From Streptomyces corallincola (GTDB lineage Bacteria; Actinomycetota; Actinomycetes; Streptomycetales; Streptomycetaceae), in the NCBI RefSeq assembly GCF_019104725.1, contig NZ_JAHRXF010000045.1:1-53867 (forward strand): a stretch of 53,867 nt of DNA, written 5' to 3'. The notes beneath the pieces are model-generated. The model searched no databases. It had not been told where the DNA came from and saw nothing but the letters and a program-made list of their open reading frames with translations. This document shows, one piece after another, positions 39,236-47,766 of the stretch. Position 1 is the first letter of the stretch. Every line of letters begins with the position of its first letter. The translations under genes were made by a program, and so were the position numbers.

Positions 39236-39889
39236 CTAGCGTGGCGATACGAAGCCCGACTCGTACGCCGCGATCACGGCCTGGGTGCGGTCCCGCGCCC
39301 CGAGCTTGGTCAGCACGGCGCTGACATGCGACTTCACGGTCTCGGCACCGAGGATCAGCCGGGACGCGATCTCCGCGTTCGACAGCCCCCGCGCCATCAG
39401 CCGCAGCACCGCCCCCTCCCGCTCGGTCAGCCTTGCCTCCGCCAACGGAGTGCCCGTCGGCCGCTCGCCCCCGTACCGCGCCGCCAACTGCCGCACCGAC
39501 GCGGGAAACAGCAGCGAATCCCCCTCAGCCGCAAGTCGCACCGCGTGCACGATCTCGGTCGGACGTGCCCGCTTCAGCAGAAACCCGTGCGCACCCGCCC
39601 GCAGCGCCTCGTACACGAATTCGTCGTCCTCGAACGTGGTCACCACCAGGATGCGAGGCGGATCGTCCACCGTGCGCAGTACCGCCCGGGTCGCCTCGAT
39701 CCCGTCCATCAACGGCATCCGCACATCCATCGCCACCACGTCCGGCCGCAGTTGACGCACCAGCGGGATGACCGCCGCACCGTCGGCCGCCTCACCCACC
39801 ACGGAGAGGTCGGGTTCCGCCTCCAGAACGGCGCGCAACCCTGCGCGGACCAGCGGTTCGTCATCAACGAGCAGTACGGTGACGGGCAT
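39236..39889 (-). CDS. NarL/FixJ-type response regulator
   Basis: This 217-residue protein has a receiver domain (VTVLLVDDEPLVRAGL, phospho-acceptor Asp in VVAMDVRMPLMDG, VVTTFEDDE, GAHGFLLK) and a LuxR-type HTH (LTEREGAVLRLMARGLSNAEIASRLILGAETVKSHVSAVLTKLGARDRTQAV). It lies 14 nt downstream of its cognate kinase gene. TAGCCT 6 nt before the ATG might give an additional leaderless start. It probably controls the divergent ABC transporter genes. Confidence 0.95.
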   Translation of the reverse strand: MPVTVLLVDDEPLVRAGLRAVLEAEPDLSVVGEAADGAAVIPLVRQLRPDVVAMDVRMPLMDGIEATRAVLRTVDDPPRILVVTTFEDDEFVYEALRAGAHGFLLKRARPTEIVHAVRLAAEGDSLLFPASVRQLAARYGGERPTGTPLAEARLTEREGAVLRLMARGLSNAEIASRLILGAETVKSHVSAVLTKLGARDRTQAVIAAYESGFVSPR

Positions 39890-39903
39890 TCCGACAGGCT
39901 AGA

Positions 39904-41061
39904 TCACCCGAGAGGCAGATCCACGCGCACTTCCCAGTCGCCCTGGTCCGGCCCGGCGTGTGCCCTGCCTCCGAGGAGGGCGGCCCGCTCCCGTATGCCC
40001 CGCAGCCCGCTGCCCCGTCCCGTAGTCACCTGAGACCCGGTGGGAAGGGAGTTGCGGACCTCCAGGACGAGGTTCTCCGGACTGACTGCGATGCGGAGCC
40101 GTATGGGCACCGGACCCGCATGTCTCAGGACGTTGGTCAGCGCTTCCTGGACGATGCGATACCCCTCACGGGTGACCGGTCCCGGCAGCGCGTCCACCGG
40201 CCCGGTCACCTCGGCGTCGATCTTGGCCCCGGATGCCCGCGCCGAATCCAGCAGACGGTCGGCGTCGGCCAGCGTGGGGCGGGCGCTGGCAGGCCGCTCC
40301 GACTCGCGCAGCACGCCCAGGACCCGTTCCAGATCGTTCAGCGCCGCTCGCCCAGTCTCTTCTATCGCCTCCAGCGCCCGATCGGTGAACTCTGGGTCGC
40401 CCGCCGCCCTGGCCGCGCCCGCCTGCACCACCGCGATCGTGAGTGCGTGACCGATCGAGTCGTGCAATTCGCGTGCTATCCGGGTCCGTTCGAGCAGTTG
40501 CTCCGTCCGCTCCTCCAGCGCGGCCAGCCGCTCGGCCCGCGACGGCCCCAGCAGAAGACGGGCGCACACGGTGACCAGGGAGCCGAGCCCTACCAGCGCT
40601 CCGTACAGCGCGAGCAGTGAGAGCGGGGCGAGCAGTGCCAGGGCCGGCTGTCCGGGAAGCCCCCGGAGGAGAGGCATTCCTGACGGGGCGTGGCCCCAGG
40701 CGCAGCGTGCGAGTTCGACGGTGATGACCAACAGCCACACCGTCAGGTAGCCCGTCACCCAGCCAACTGCGAAGCGCAGCAACAACCAGACGACCGTGCG
40801 CAGCCCGTCCCACCAACTCGTGGACCGTGTCCGGGAGATACCGGGCTCCTCCACACCGGGGGTGAGAAGCAGACGGGCCTGTATCCCCTCGGCCTTGCGT
40901 ACGACCGGGATCAGCCCGAGCGGAATCAGCCCGAGGGCCGGCAGCCACGGTCGAGACATGTCGATGAACAGCCAGACGGCCTCGGCCGCCATCGGCAGCC
41001 ACAAGTGGATCAGGCGGGTGTACGTGGACGCACGCGAAAGCGGGCGGAGGAAACGGGGCAT
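39904..41061 (-). CDS. DesK/NarL-class sensor histidine kinase
   Basis: This 385-residue kinase starts at ATG 41061; a much longer open frame upstream is a shadow of the ABC gene. Several hydrophobic segments in the first 190 residues form a membrane sensor with almost no extracellular loop. HisKA_3 shows the phospho-acceptor His in ARELHDSIGHALTIAVVQAGAA. The HATPase has GYRIVQEALTNVLRHA and GSGLRGIRERAALLGG. Such kinases next to two-gene ABC exporters often respond to membrane-active compounds. Confidence 0.94.
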   Translation of the reverse strand: MPRFLRPLSRASTYTRLIHLWLPMAAEAVWLFIDMSRPWLPALGLIPLGLIPVVRKAEGIQARLLLTPGVEEPGISRTRSTSWWDGLRTVVWLLLRFAVGWVTGYLTVWLLVITVELARCAWGHAPSGMPLLRGLPGQPALALLAPLSLLALYGALVGLGSLVTVCARLLLGPSRAERLAALEERTEQLLERTRIARELHDSIGHALTIAVVQAGAARAAGDPEFTDRALEAIEETGRAALNDLERVLGVLRESERPASARPTLADADRLLDSARASGAKIDAEVTGPVDALPGPVTREGYRIVQEALTNVLRHAGPVPIRLRIAVSPENLVLEVRNSLPTGSQVTTGRGSGLRGIRERAALLGGRAHAGPDQGDWEVRVDLPLG

Positions 41062-41095
41062 GCGGACATCGTGGCAGCCGGGCCGGTCGCCGCAC

Positions 41096-41135
41096 CTCCC
41101 CCGGACGGGGGAGACGATCCCCTCGGACGGGGGAG
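41096..41135. promoter_or_regulatory. Repeated operator in HK/ABC divergent promoter
   Basis: The inverted repeat CTCCCCC-GGAC-GGGGGAG (41096-41113) is followed by a second CGGACGGGGGAG (41124-41135), exactly 22 bp after the first copy (41102). Two helical turns of spacing put both sites on the same DNA face, as expected for cooperative binding of dimers. It lies in the 108-bp region shared by the kinase and ABC genes. Confidence 0.55.
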
Positions 41136-41169
41136 GTGCCGGACCCACGTGCTCGGCCAGCCTTGAGCC

Positions 41170-42090
41170 ATGACCAGCATCGACGTACGAGATCTCACCA
41201 AGCACTTCGGCAGCAGGCGGGCCGTGGACGGGCTCACGTTCCAGCTCCGCCCGGGCCGCGTGACCGGCTTCCTCGGCCCGAACGGCGCGGGCAAGTCCAC
41301 CACCATGCGGCTCGTGCTCGGCCTCGACCGCCCGACCTCCGGCACCGCCACCATAGGAGGGCGTCTGTACGCCGAACTCCGTGATCCGCTCCGCCGGGTC
41401 GGCTCCCTTCTCGACGCGGGCGCCGCGCACGGGGCGCGCCGTGCCCGCGACCACCTCCGCGCCATCGCGGTGAGCAACCGCATTCCCGCGGGTCGGGTCG
41501 AGACGGTCCTCGGCGAGACCGGTCTGACGGAGGTGGCCGACCGCCGGGTGCGGACGTACTCCCTCGGCATGCGCCAGCGACTCGGCATCGCCGCCGCCCT
41601 GCTCGGCGACCCCGAGGTGGTGCTGCTCGACGAGCCCGCGAACGGACTCGACCCCGAGGGCATCGTCTGGATACGCACCCTGCTGCGTCGGCTCGCCGAC
41701 GACGGGCGGACGGTCCTGGTCTCCAGTCACCTGATGAACGAGACGTCCGTATTCGCGGACCACCTGCTGATACTCGGCCGTGGCCGCCTCCTCGCGGACA
41801 CCCCGGTCAGGGAGTTCATCGACACCCGCGTCCGGCCCGAGATCAGGATCCGCACCACCGACGACACCGCGCTCGCGGATCTCCTCGCTCTGCACGGCCA
41901 CGACGCCTCCCGCGCCGAGGACGGCACGTGGAACGTTCGCCACGCGGAGCTGGAGGGCATCGGCCGTCTCCTCTTCGAAGCGCGCATACCCGTGAAGGAG
42001 CTGGCGGCCCGCGAAGCCACGCTGGAACAGGCGTACCTCGATCTGACCGCGGCCGAGGCCGAGTTCACCACCCACCCCCAGGAGGTCTGA
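41170..42090 (+). CDS. ABC transporter ATP-binding protein (exporter type)
   Basis: This 306-residue ATPase has Walker A GFLGPNGAGKSTTMRLVLGL, signature YSLGMRQRLGIAAALLG, Walker B VVLLDEPANGLDPEGI and the H-loop VLVSSHLMNE. A C-terminal extension of about 90 residues is typical of DrrA/BcrA-type exporters of peptides or antibiotics. It forms an operon with the permease at 42093 and is divergent from the two-component system, suggesting inducible detoxification. Confidence 0.95.
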   Translation: MTSIDVRDLTKHFGSRRAVDGLTFQLRPGRVTGFLGPNGAGKSTTMRLVLGLDRPTSGTATIGGRLYAELRDPLRRVGSLLDAGAAHGARRARDHLRAIAVSNRIPAGRVETVLGETGLTEVADRRVRTYSLGMRQRLGIAAALLGDPEVVLLDEPANGLDPEGIVWIRTLLRRLADDGRTVLVSSHLMNETSVFADHLLILGRGRLLADTPVREFIDTRVRPEIRIRTTDDTALADLLALHGHDASRAEDGTWNVRHAELEGIGRLLFEARIPVKELAAREATLEQAYLDLTAAEAEFTTHPQEV

Positions 42091-42092
42091 CC

Positions 42093-42812
42093 ATGTCCTT
42101 CGCTCCGGCCCTGCACGCCGAGTGGATCAAGCTCCGCTCGCTGCGGGCGCTCACCGCCGCCTTGGCCGCGATCGTGGTGGCCACCACCACGTTCTCGATA
42201 CTCTTCGCCGCCTCCCCGGACGACAGCGGCGCGTCGGACCCGCTCTTCACCTCCTTCTTCGGTGTCTCGTTCGGCCAGATCGCCGCGATCGCCTTCGGCA
42301 CGACGGCCCTCTCCTCCGATCTGAGGCCCGGTGCCCTGGGCCTGGCCTTCGCGGCCATGCCCGACAGACGGCGCTGGTTCGCGGCCAAGGCAGCGATGGT
42401 GGCCCTCCCAGTCCTGGGTACAGGACTGCTCACCGGGGTGGTGACCCTGCTGGCCTGCAGAGCGGTCCAGGGCGCTTCCGCCCCCACCTGGGCCGAAGAT
42501 CTGCGCGGGGTCGTCGGTTGCGGCGTGCAGCTCACCTTGACGGCCCTCTTCGCCACTGGCCTCACCGCACTGCTCCGCAGCGGGGTGGCGACGCTCTCGC
42601 TGCTCATCCCGTTTCTGCTGGTGCTGTCCTTCGTGGTCGGAGACCTCTCGTCGGGGATCGCGGACCTGCTGCCCGATCGTGCGGGACAGATAGCCCTGCA
42701 CAGCACCTGGGACGGCTCACTCGGTCCCTGGAGCGGTCTGGCGGTGAGCGCGGCATGGACCGGGGCCGCGCTGCTCGTCGGAGGATGGCGTCTGAACCGC
42801 CGGGACGCCTGA
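42093..42812 (+). CDS. ABC-2 type transporter permease
   Basis: This 239-residue integral membrane protein has about six hydrophobic helices, including ALTAALAAIVVATTTFSILFAA, IAAIAFGTTALSSDL, LPVLGTGLLTGVVTLLACRA, GVQLTLTALFATGLTALL, LSLLIPFLLVLSFVVG and GLAVSAAWTGAALLVGGW. ATG 42093 follows AGGAGG and lies 2 nt behind the ATPase stop. As the single permease gene, it should dimerise to form the channel. Confidence 0.92.
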   Translation: MSFAPALHAEWIKLRSLRALTAALAAIVVATTTFSILFAASPDDSGASDPLFTSFFGVSFGQIAAIAFGTTALSSDLRPGALGLAFAAMPDRRRWFAAKAAMVALPVLGTGLLTGVVTLLACRAVQGASAPTWAEDLRGVVGCGVQLTLTALFATGLTALLRSGVATLSLLIPFLLVLSFVVGDLSSGIADLLPDRAGQIALHSTWDGSLGPWSGLAVSAAWTGAALLVGGWRLNRRDA

Positions 42813-42852
42813 CGCCACGGCAATTGTCAGTGGAGCCGGGTTTACTGGGGGC

Positions 42853-43293
42853 ATGGACATCGTGCGCGATCTGGCCGTCATCGACCGGCTGTGTCTCCGG
42901 GAGTTTCCCGAGGCGTACGGCAGGACGGACGTGGGCGCGGGCGGTCCCGGATATCTAATAGCCGAGCTGCGGACCAGCGGCGACTTCTACGAGGACGACG
43001 GCTCCGACGGTGAGGAGACGGCGGCACAGTTCGAGGCCGAACGTGACGCACTCGGACTGCTGCTGGCCGAACGGTGGGGTGAGACCCACGCGTTCGGACT
43101 GGGGGGAGTGTTCCTGCGGAGTCAGGAGGGGGAGAACATCCCCGAACCGTGGGCGACACTCGCCGCGCACGTCCCCGATGTCCAGGCGTGGCACACGGAT
43201 TCGGGGCGCTGGGTGGCGCTCGGGGTCTCGCACTGGGGCGCTGAACTGCCCCTTCAGCTCCTGGCGGTGGTGACGGAGACCGAGCCGCCGTGA
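42853..43293 (+). CDS. Hypothetical protein, acidic, 146 residues
   Basis: The sequence is well-coded but not recognised: MDIVRDLAVIDRLCLREFPEAYGRTD..., with an acidic stretch (DDGSDGEETAAQFEAERDALG), LLAERWGETHAFGLGGVFLR, and a hydrophobic C-terminus VALGVSHWGAELPLQLLAVV. There is no membrane segment or catalytic motif. The start ATG 42853 is 40 bp after the ABC permease, so it could be the third gene of that operon. Codons 36-37 are CTA ATA, rare in this genome. Confidence 0.7.
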   Translation: MDIVRDLAVIDRLCLREFPEAYGRTDVGAGGPGYLIAELRTSGDFYEDDGSDGEETAAQFEAERDALGLLLAERWGETHAFGLGGVFLRSQEGENIPEPWATLAAHVPDVQAWHTDSGRWVALGVSHWGAELPLQLLAVVTETEPP

Positions 43294-43328
43294 CCGGAGG
43301 CCCCGGCGGGGACGGCTCGGCCGCCCGG

Positions 43329-43817
43329 TCAGTGCTGGGCGGCTTCCCGAAGGCGGCCGAACTCCTCGGCCATCGTCGCAGTCGTCCAGTGGGCGTTGAG
43401 CCCGCTGGGGTTGGGCAGAGCCCACAGCCTGGTGTCACCGATGGTGCGTTCCTGCGGTCCGATCCGGGCCTTGGGATCGGTGAAGGCGGCGCGGTAGGCG
43501 GTCACACCCACCACGGCCAGCCATCGGGGACGCCGCTGGAGCACCTTGGCCGTCAGTAAGCGTCCGCCCTCGACGTATTCCTCGGCGGTCAGCTCGTCGG
43601 CACGGGCGGAGGCCCGCTGGACGACGTTGGTGATGCCGAGGCAGTGGTTGAGCAGTTCGTTCTGCTCGGAGGGCTTGAGCAGGCGGGGGGTGAAGCCGGA
43701 CAGGTGCAGGACCGGCCAGAAGCGGTTGCCGGGGCGGGCGAAGTGGTGGCCGGTGGCCGCCGACATCAGGCCCGGATTGATGCCGCAGAACAGAACGCGG
43801 AGACCGTCCGCGATCAC
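43329..43817 (-). CDS. mug: Mismatch-specific DNA glycosylase (Mug/TDG type) with a TTA codon
   Basis: Mug-family glycosylases excise uracil or thymine from G mispairs. The signature GINPGLMSAATGHHFARPGNRFW is followed by LGITNVVQRASARADEL, WLAVVGVTAYR and the NPSGLNAHWT loop, all well conserved. GTG 43817 leaves almost no N-terminus. Family similarity (TRFTPAELEAARDRLVPD) continues upstream in frame to a CTG at 43874 that overlaps the purB stop as CTGA, so the true start may be there. Leu87 is encoded by TTA (43559-43557), which makes translation depend on the bldA tRNA. Confidence 0.9.
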   Translation of the reverse strand: MIADGLRVLFCGINPGLMSAATGHHFARPGNRFWPVLHLSGFTPRLLKPSEQNELLNHCLGITNVVQRASARADELTAEEYVEGGRLLTAKVLQRRPRWLAVVGVTAYRAAFTDPKARIGPQERTIGDTRLWALPNPSGLNAHWTTATMAEEFGRLREAAQH

Positions 43818-43870
43818 GTCGGGGACGAGACGGTCGCGGGCGGCCTCCAGTTCGGCCGGGGTGAACCGGG

Positions 43871-45313
43871 TCAGAGGATCGCTCCGGGGGTGTAGGAGGC
43901 AGCCTCCGGGTGCTGCTTGGCGATCTCCTCGATCCGGGCGACGACAGCGCCGACCTGGTCGGCGGCGGCGCCGGTGAAGGAGAGCTTGTCGGCCATGAGG
44001 GCGGTGAGCTGCTCGCGGTCGAGGGGGAGGCGGTCGTCGGCGGCGAGCTTGTCGAGGAGGTCGTTGCGTTCGGCGCCCTGCTCACGCATGGCGAGCGCGG
44101 TGGCGACGGCATTCTCCTTGATCGCCTCGTGGGCGACCTCGCGGCCGACCCCGGCACGGACGGCGCCCATGAGGACCTTGGTGGTAGCGAGGAAGGGGAG
44201 GTAACGGTCCAGTTCGCGGGCGATCACGGCGGGGAAGGCGCCGAACTCGTCCAGCACCGTCAGGAAGGTCTCCAGCAGGCCGTCGAGAGCGAAGAACGCG
44301 TCGGGCAGCGCGACCCGGCGCACCACCGAGCAGGAGACGTCGCCCTCGTTCCACTGGTCGCCCGCAAGCTCTCCGGTCATCGAGGCGTAGCCGCGCAGGA
44401 TGACCATCAGGCCGTTGACGCGCTCGCAGGAGCGGGTGTTCATCTTGTGCGGCATGGCGGAGGAACCCACCTGGCCCGGCTTGAAGCCCTCGGTGACCAG
44501 TTCGTGCCCGGCCATCAGCCGGATGGTCTTGGCCAGGGAGGAGGGGGCCGCCGCGAGCTGCACCAGGGCGGTGACGACCTCGTAGTCCAGCGAGCGGGGG
44601 TAGACCTGGCCGACCGAGGTGAACGCCTCGGAGAAGCCGAGGTGACCGGCGATGCGGTGCTCCAGGTCCGCGAGCTTCGCGGCGTCGCCGCCGAGCAGGT
44701 CGAGCATGTCCTGGGCAGTGCCGACCGGGCCCTTGATGCCGCGCAGCGGGTAGCGGCCGAGGAGTTCCTCGACGCGGCCGTGGGCGACGAGGAGTTCGTC
44801 GGCGGCGGTGGCGAAACGCTTGCCGAGGGTGGTGGCCTGCGCGGCCACATTGTGAGAGCGCCCGGCCATGACCAGCTCGCCGTACTCGGCGGCGAGTCTG
44901 CCCAGACGGGTCAGGACGGCGACCGTGCGGTCGCGGACGAGTTCGAGGGAGAGGCGGATCTGAAGCTGCTCGACGTTCTCGGTGAGATCGCGCGAGGTCA
45001 TGCCCTTGTGGACGTGCTCGTGACCCGCGAGGTCGTTGAACTCCTCGATGCGGGCCTTCACATCGTGCCGGGTGACCTTCTCCCGCTCCGCGATGGAGGC
45101 GAGGTCCACGGTGTCGAGCACACGCTCGTAGTCGGCGATGGCCTCGTCCGGGACCTCGATGCCGAGGTCCTTCTGCGCCCGCAGCACGGCGAGCCAGAGC
45201 TGACGCTCCAGCCTCACCTTCTGCTCCGGCGACCAGAGGGTGGCGAGCTGGGCGGAGGCGTAGCGTCCGGCGAGGACGTTCGGGATGCGGGGCTTGGCGG
45301 GCGCTGAAGTCAC
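43871..45313 (-). CDS. purB: Adenylosuccinate lyase
   Basis: PurB catalyses two beta-eliminations in purine synthesis (SAICAR to AICAR and adenylosuccinate to AMP). The 480-residue protein shows HVHKGMTSRDLTENVEQLQ, MAGRSHNVAAQATTLGKRFA, the fumarase/aspartase signature GSSAMPHKMNTRSCE and NEGDVSCSVVRRVALPD. The start is GTG 45313. TAGAAT (45327-45322) lies 8 nt upstream, so the transcript probably begins at or next to the start codon. mug follows directly. Confidence 0.97.
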   Translation of the reverse strand: MTSAPAKPRIPNVLAGRYASAQLATLWSPEQKVRLERQLWLAVLRAQKDLGIEVPDEAIADYERVLDTVDLASIAEREKVTRHDVKARIEEFNDLAGHEHVHKGMTSRDLTENVEQLQIRLSLELVRDRTVAVLTRLGRLAAEYGELVMAGRSHNVAAQATTLGKRFATAADELLVAHGRVEELLGRYPLRGIKGPVGTAQDMLDLLGGDAAKLADLEHRIAGHLGFSEAFTSVGQVYPRSLDYEVVTALVQLAAAPSSLAKTIRLMAGHELVTEGFKPGQVGSSAMPHKMNTRSCERVNGLMVILRGYASMTGELAGDQWNEGDVSCSVVRRVALPDAFFALDGLLETFLTVLDEFGAFPAVIARELDRYLPFLATTKVLMGAVRAGVGREVAHEAIKENAVATALAMREQGAERNDLLDKLAADDRLPLDREQLTALMADKLSFTGAAADQVGAVVARIEEIAKQHPEAASYTPGAIL

Positions 45314-45451
45314 ATGACCGGATTCTACTGGCGGTTCGTGCAGGGCGGTGCCAGGGGGTTGTTCGGTGGAAGCTACGAGATCCGCGTCACGTCGGAGAGG
45401 GGAGGTGCTTGGTGGAGGCGGACGCCGCTGTTCCTGTGGGTGTGGCGTGCC

Positions 45452-45805
45452 TCAGCCCGTGTCCTTCGTCGTCGATTCGACCAGCTCCGCGAGGATGTCC
45501 GCGTGGCACAGTTCCGGGGCGCACCAGCAGGCCAGGGTTTTGTCGCGGAGGGCGGGCAGCTGGTCGAGGAGGTCGGGGCGTTCCAGGAGGCGGGCGCGGT
45601 ACATGGCCATGACTTCGGCTCGGGTGCCGTCCCGTTTCCTGCGCGGGGTGTCATAGGCGAACGGATTGGAGAGCGGGTGGCGGGGGAGATCCCAGCCACC
45701 GAGGGTCCAGCGGCGGCCGACGTAGACCACGTCCTGCGGGGCGTGCTCCAGGCGGGGGCCGAACTCGTGGAGGCGGCCCCGGAGATTGATCACCCGAGTG
45801 GTCAT
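45452..45805 (-). CDS. DUF4326 family protein
   Basis: This 117-residue protein begins MTTRVINLRGRLHEFG. It contains VYVGRRWTLGGWDLPRHPLSNPFAYD, then a helical part and the conserved LACWCAPELCHADILAELV near the C-terminus, the DUF4326 pattern with CWC...C residues that may bind metal. The function is unknown; related genes occur in phages and bacteria. It starts 10 nt after the SGNH hydrolase stop, so the two are probably co-transcribed. The 138 bp to purB show no gene. Confidence 0.9.
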   Translation of the reverse strand: MTTRVINLRGRLHEFGPRLEHAPQDVVYVGRRWTLGGWDLPRHPLSNPFAYDTPRRKRDGTRAEVMAMYRARLLERPDLLDQLPALRDKTLACWCAPELCHADILAELVESTTKDTG

Positions 45806-45815
45806 GGCACCGACG

Positions 45816-46604
45816 TTACGCCGGATCTGTGTACGGCAGCAGATCCGGACGCTTGGCCGGGAGGCCGTCGCCGGAGGAGCGGCCGGTCAGTCGCCTTCCT
45901 ATCCAGGGCAGCAGGTGCCGACGGGCGAACCTGGCGTCGGAGACGCGGCGGGCCGTCCAGCCGGGTGGGGGTGTGGCCGCCATCGGGGTGTGCCACTCGT
46001 GGTCCTCGGCGTCGTGGCCGAGCGCCTGCCACACCGCCTCCGCGACCCGGCGGTGACCTTCGGCCGTCAGGTGCAGCCGGTCCACGTCCCACATGCGGGG
46101 GTCGGAGAGGGACGGAGCGCCGTACAGATCGACGACCACGGCGTCGTGCTTGGCCGCCAGGTCATCGACGCAGGCGAAGAGTTCCTCCATGCGCGGGCGG
46201 AACCGTTCGAGCACCGGCCCCTGGCGGCCGGGGCTGCGCATGAGGACCAGACGCCCGCAGCTCGGGGCGAGGCGTTCGACGGCCTCCGTCAGCAGGCCCT
46301 TGACCCGGCCCATGTCGCAGCGCGGGCGCAGGGTGTCGTTGAGCCCGCCGACCAGGGTGACGACATCGGCCTTCATCGCGGCGGCGACGTCCACCTGCTC
46401 GTCCACGATCTGCGCGATGAGCTTGCCGCGCACGGCGAGGTTGGCGTACCGGAAGTCGGGGTTGAGCGGGGCCATCCGGGCGGCGAGCAGGTCGGCCCAG
46501 CCCCGGTAGGAACCGTCGGGCTGCCGGTCGGACATGCCTTCGGTGAAGGAGTCGCCGAGTGCGACCAGGCTGGAGTAAGGGGGAGGCGTGGGAATCGTCT
46601 GCAT
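45816..46604 (-). CDS. SGNH/GDSL hydrolase
   Basis: This 262-residue cytoplasmic esterase-like protein has no signal peptide. Block I is LVALGDSFTEGMSD (nucleophile Ser), block II VRGKLIAQI, block III TLVGGLNDTLRP (Gly-Asn oxyanion hole) and block V MWDVDRLHLTAEGH (Asp-His). The C-terminus is Arg-rich. The substrate is unknown. It is followed by the DUF4326 gene on the same strand. Confidence 0.93.
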   Translation of the reverse strand: MQTIPTPPPYSSLVALGDSFTEGMSDRQPDGSYRGWADLLAARMAPLNPDFRYANLAVRGKLIAQIVDEQVDVAAAMKADVVTLVGGLNDTLRPRCDMGRVKGLLTEAVERLAPSCGRLVLMRSPGRQGPVLERFRPRMEELFACVDDLAAKHDAVVVDLYGAPSLSDPRMWDVDRLHLTAEGHRRVAEAVWQALGHDAEDHEWHTPMAATPPPGWTARRVSDARFARRHLLPWIGRRLTGRSSGDGLPAKRPDLLPYTDPA

Positions 46605-46701
46605 GGCGAGAGCGATGGTAACCCGGTTCCATACCCGTCGGTCGGTGGCCGGGTTCCGCTGGACGCGCGGTCCGGCGGGCCACGGTTCGGCCGCTGCCGC
46701 T

Positions 46702-46735
46702 GTGGGGCACCGGACCAGGTCGGCCGGTGCCCCAC
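46702..46735 (-). terminator. Hairpin terminator of the CNNM/CBS operon
   Basis: Twelve-bp perfect arms GTGGGGCACCGG (46702-46713) and CCGGTGCCCCAC (46724-46735) flank a 10-nt loop. It lies 17 bp downstream of the last CBS gene stop. There is no U-tract. Confidence 0.75.
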
Positions 46736-46752
46736 CACCCCTTCGGGGCCGG

Positions 46753-47766
46753 TTAGACCGGCTGTCCGAACAGCTCCCGGAGTACGTCCTCCATCGTCAC
46801 CAGGCCCGCCAGACGTCCGTCGTCGCCGAGGACGGCCGCGAGGTGGGTGCGGCTGCCGCGCATCGCGGTGAGAACGTCGTCCAGCGGGGTGACGGCGCGG
46901 ACGCGGGCGATGGGCCGCATGTCGCGCAGCCGGAACGGCATGTCCCTGGGCGACGCGTCCAGGGCGTCCTTCACATGGAGGTAGCCGACGATCCGGCGGT
47001 TCTCGTCCGCCACGGGGAACCGGGAGAAGCCCGACTCGGCCGACAGGCGTTCCAGCTGTTCCGGGGTGACGTCGGTGCGCGCGTACACGACCCGTTCCAG
47101 GGGCACGACCACGTCCCGGACCGGGCGGCTGCCCAGTTCCAGGGCGTCGTGGAGGCGTTCCTGCGCACGGTTGTCGATGAGGCCCGCCTCGCTGGCGTCC
47201 TTGACGATCTCGGCCAGCTCGGTGTCGCTGAAGGTTGCCGCGACCTCGTTCTTCGCCTCGACCCGGAGCAGTTTCAGCAGCGCGTTGGCGAAGGCGTTGA
47301 TGGTGAAGATGACCGGCCGCAGCGCACGGGCCAGCGCGACCAGCGGCGGCCCGAGGAGCAGCGCGCTGCGGACCGGTTCCGCGAGGGCGATGTTCTTTGG
47401 GACCATTTCGCCGAGCAGCATGTGCAGGTAGGTGGCGAGGGCCAGGGCGATCACGAACGACACCGCGTGGCCGACACCGCTCGACACGCCGACGGCGTGG
47501 AACAGCGGTTCCAGCAGGTGCGCGATCGCCGGTTCGGCGACCACACCCAGGACCAGTGTGCACAGCGTGATGCCGAGCTGGGCCGCGGCCATCAGCGCCG
47601 ACACGTGCTCCAGACCCCACACCACGCTGCGCGCCCGCCGGTCGCCCTCCTGGGCGAGCGGCTCGACCTGGGAACGGCGTACGGAGATCAGCGCGAACTC
47701 GGCGCCCACGAAGAACGCGTTCACGACCAGCGTCGCCAGACCGATCAGCAGCTGTACGGCGGTCAT
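46753..47766 (-). CDS. CNNM/CBS domain membrane protein (hemolysin C/CorC-like), second of pair
   Basis: This 337-residue protein has an N-terminal CNNM transmembrane domain with four hydrophobic segments (LLIGLATLVVNAFFVGAEFALISVRRSQ, AAQLGITLCTLVLGVVAEPAI, SFVIALALATYLHMLLGEMVPKNIAL). Two CBS domains follow, with RFPVADENRRIVGYLHVKDAL and VTPLDDVLTAMRGSRTHLAAVLGDDGRLAGLVTMEDVLRELFG. CNNM proteins are linked to Mg2+ export or homeostasis. It lacks the CorC_HlyC domain present in its upstream partner. The start overlaps the partner stop as ATGA. Confidence 0.94.
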   Translation of the reverse strand: MTAVQLLIGLATLVVNAFFVGAEFALISVRRSQVEPLAQEGDRRARSVVWGLEHVSALMAAAQLGITLCTLVLGVVAEPAIAHLLEPLFHAVGVSSGVGHAVSFVIALALATYLHMLLGEMVPKNIALAEPVRSALLLGPPLVALARALRPVIFTINAFANALLKLLRVEAKNEVAATFSDTELAEIVKDASEAGLIDNRAQERLHDALELGSRPVRDVVVPLERVVYARTDVTPEQLERLSAESGFSRFPVADENRRIVGYLHVKDALDASPRDMPFRLRDMRPIARVRAVTPLDDVLTAMRGSRTHLAAVLGDDGRLAGLVTMEDVLRELFGQPV

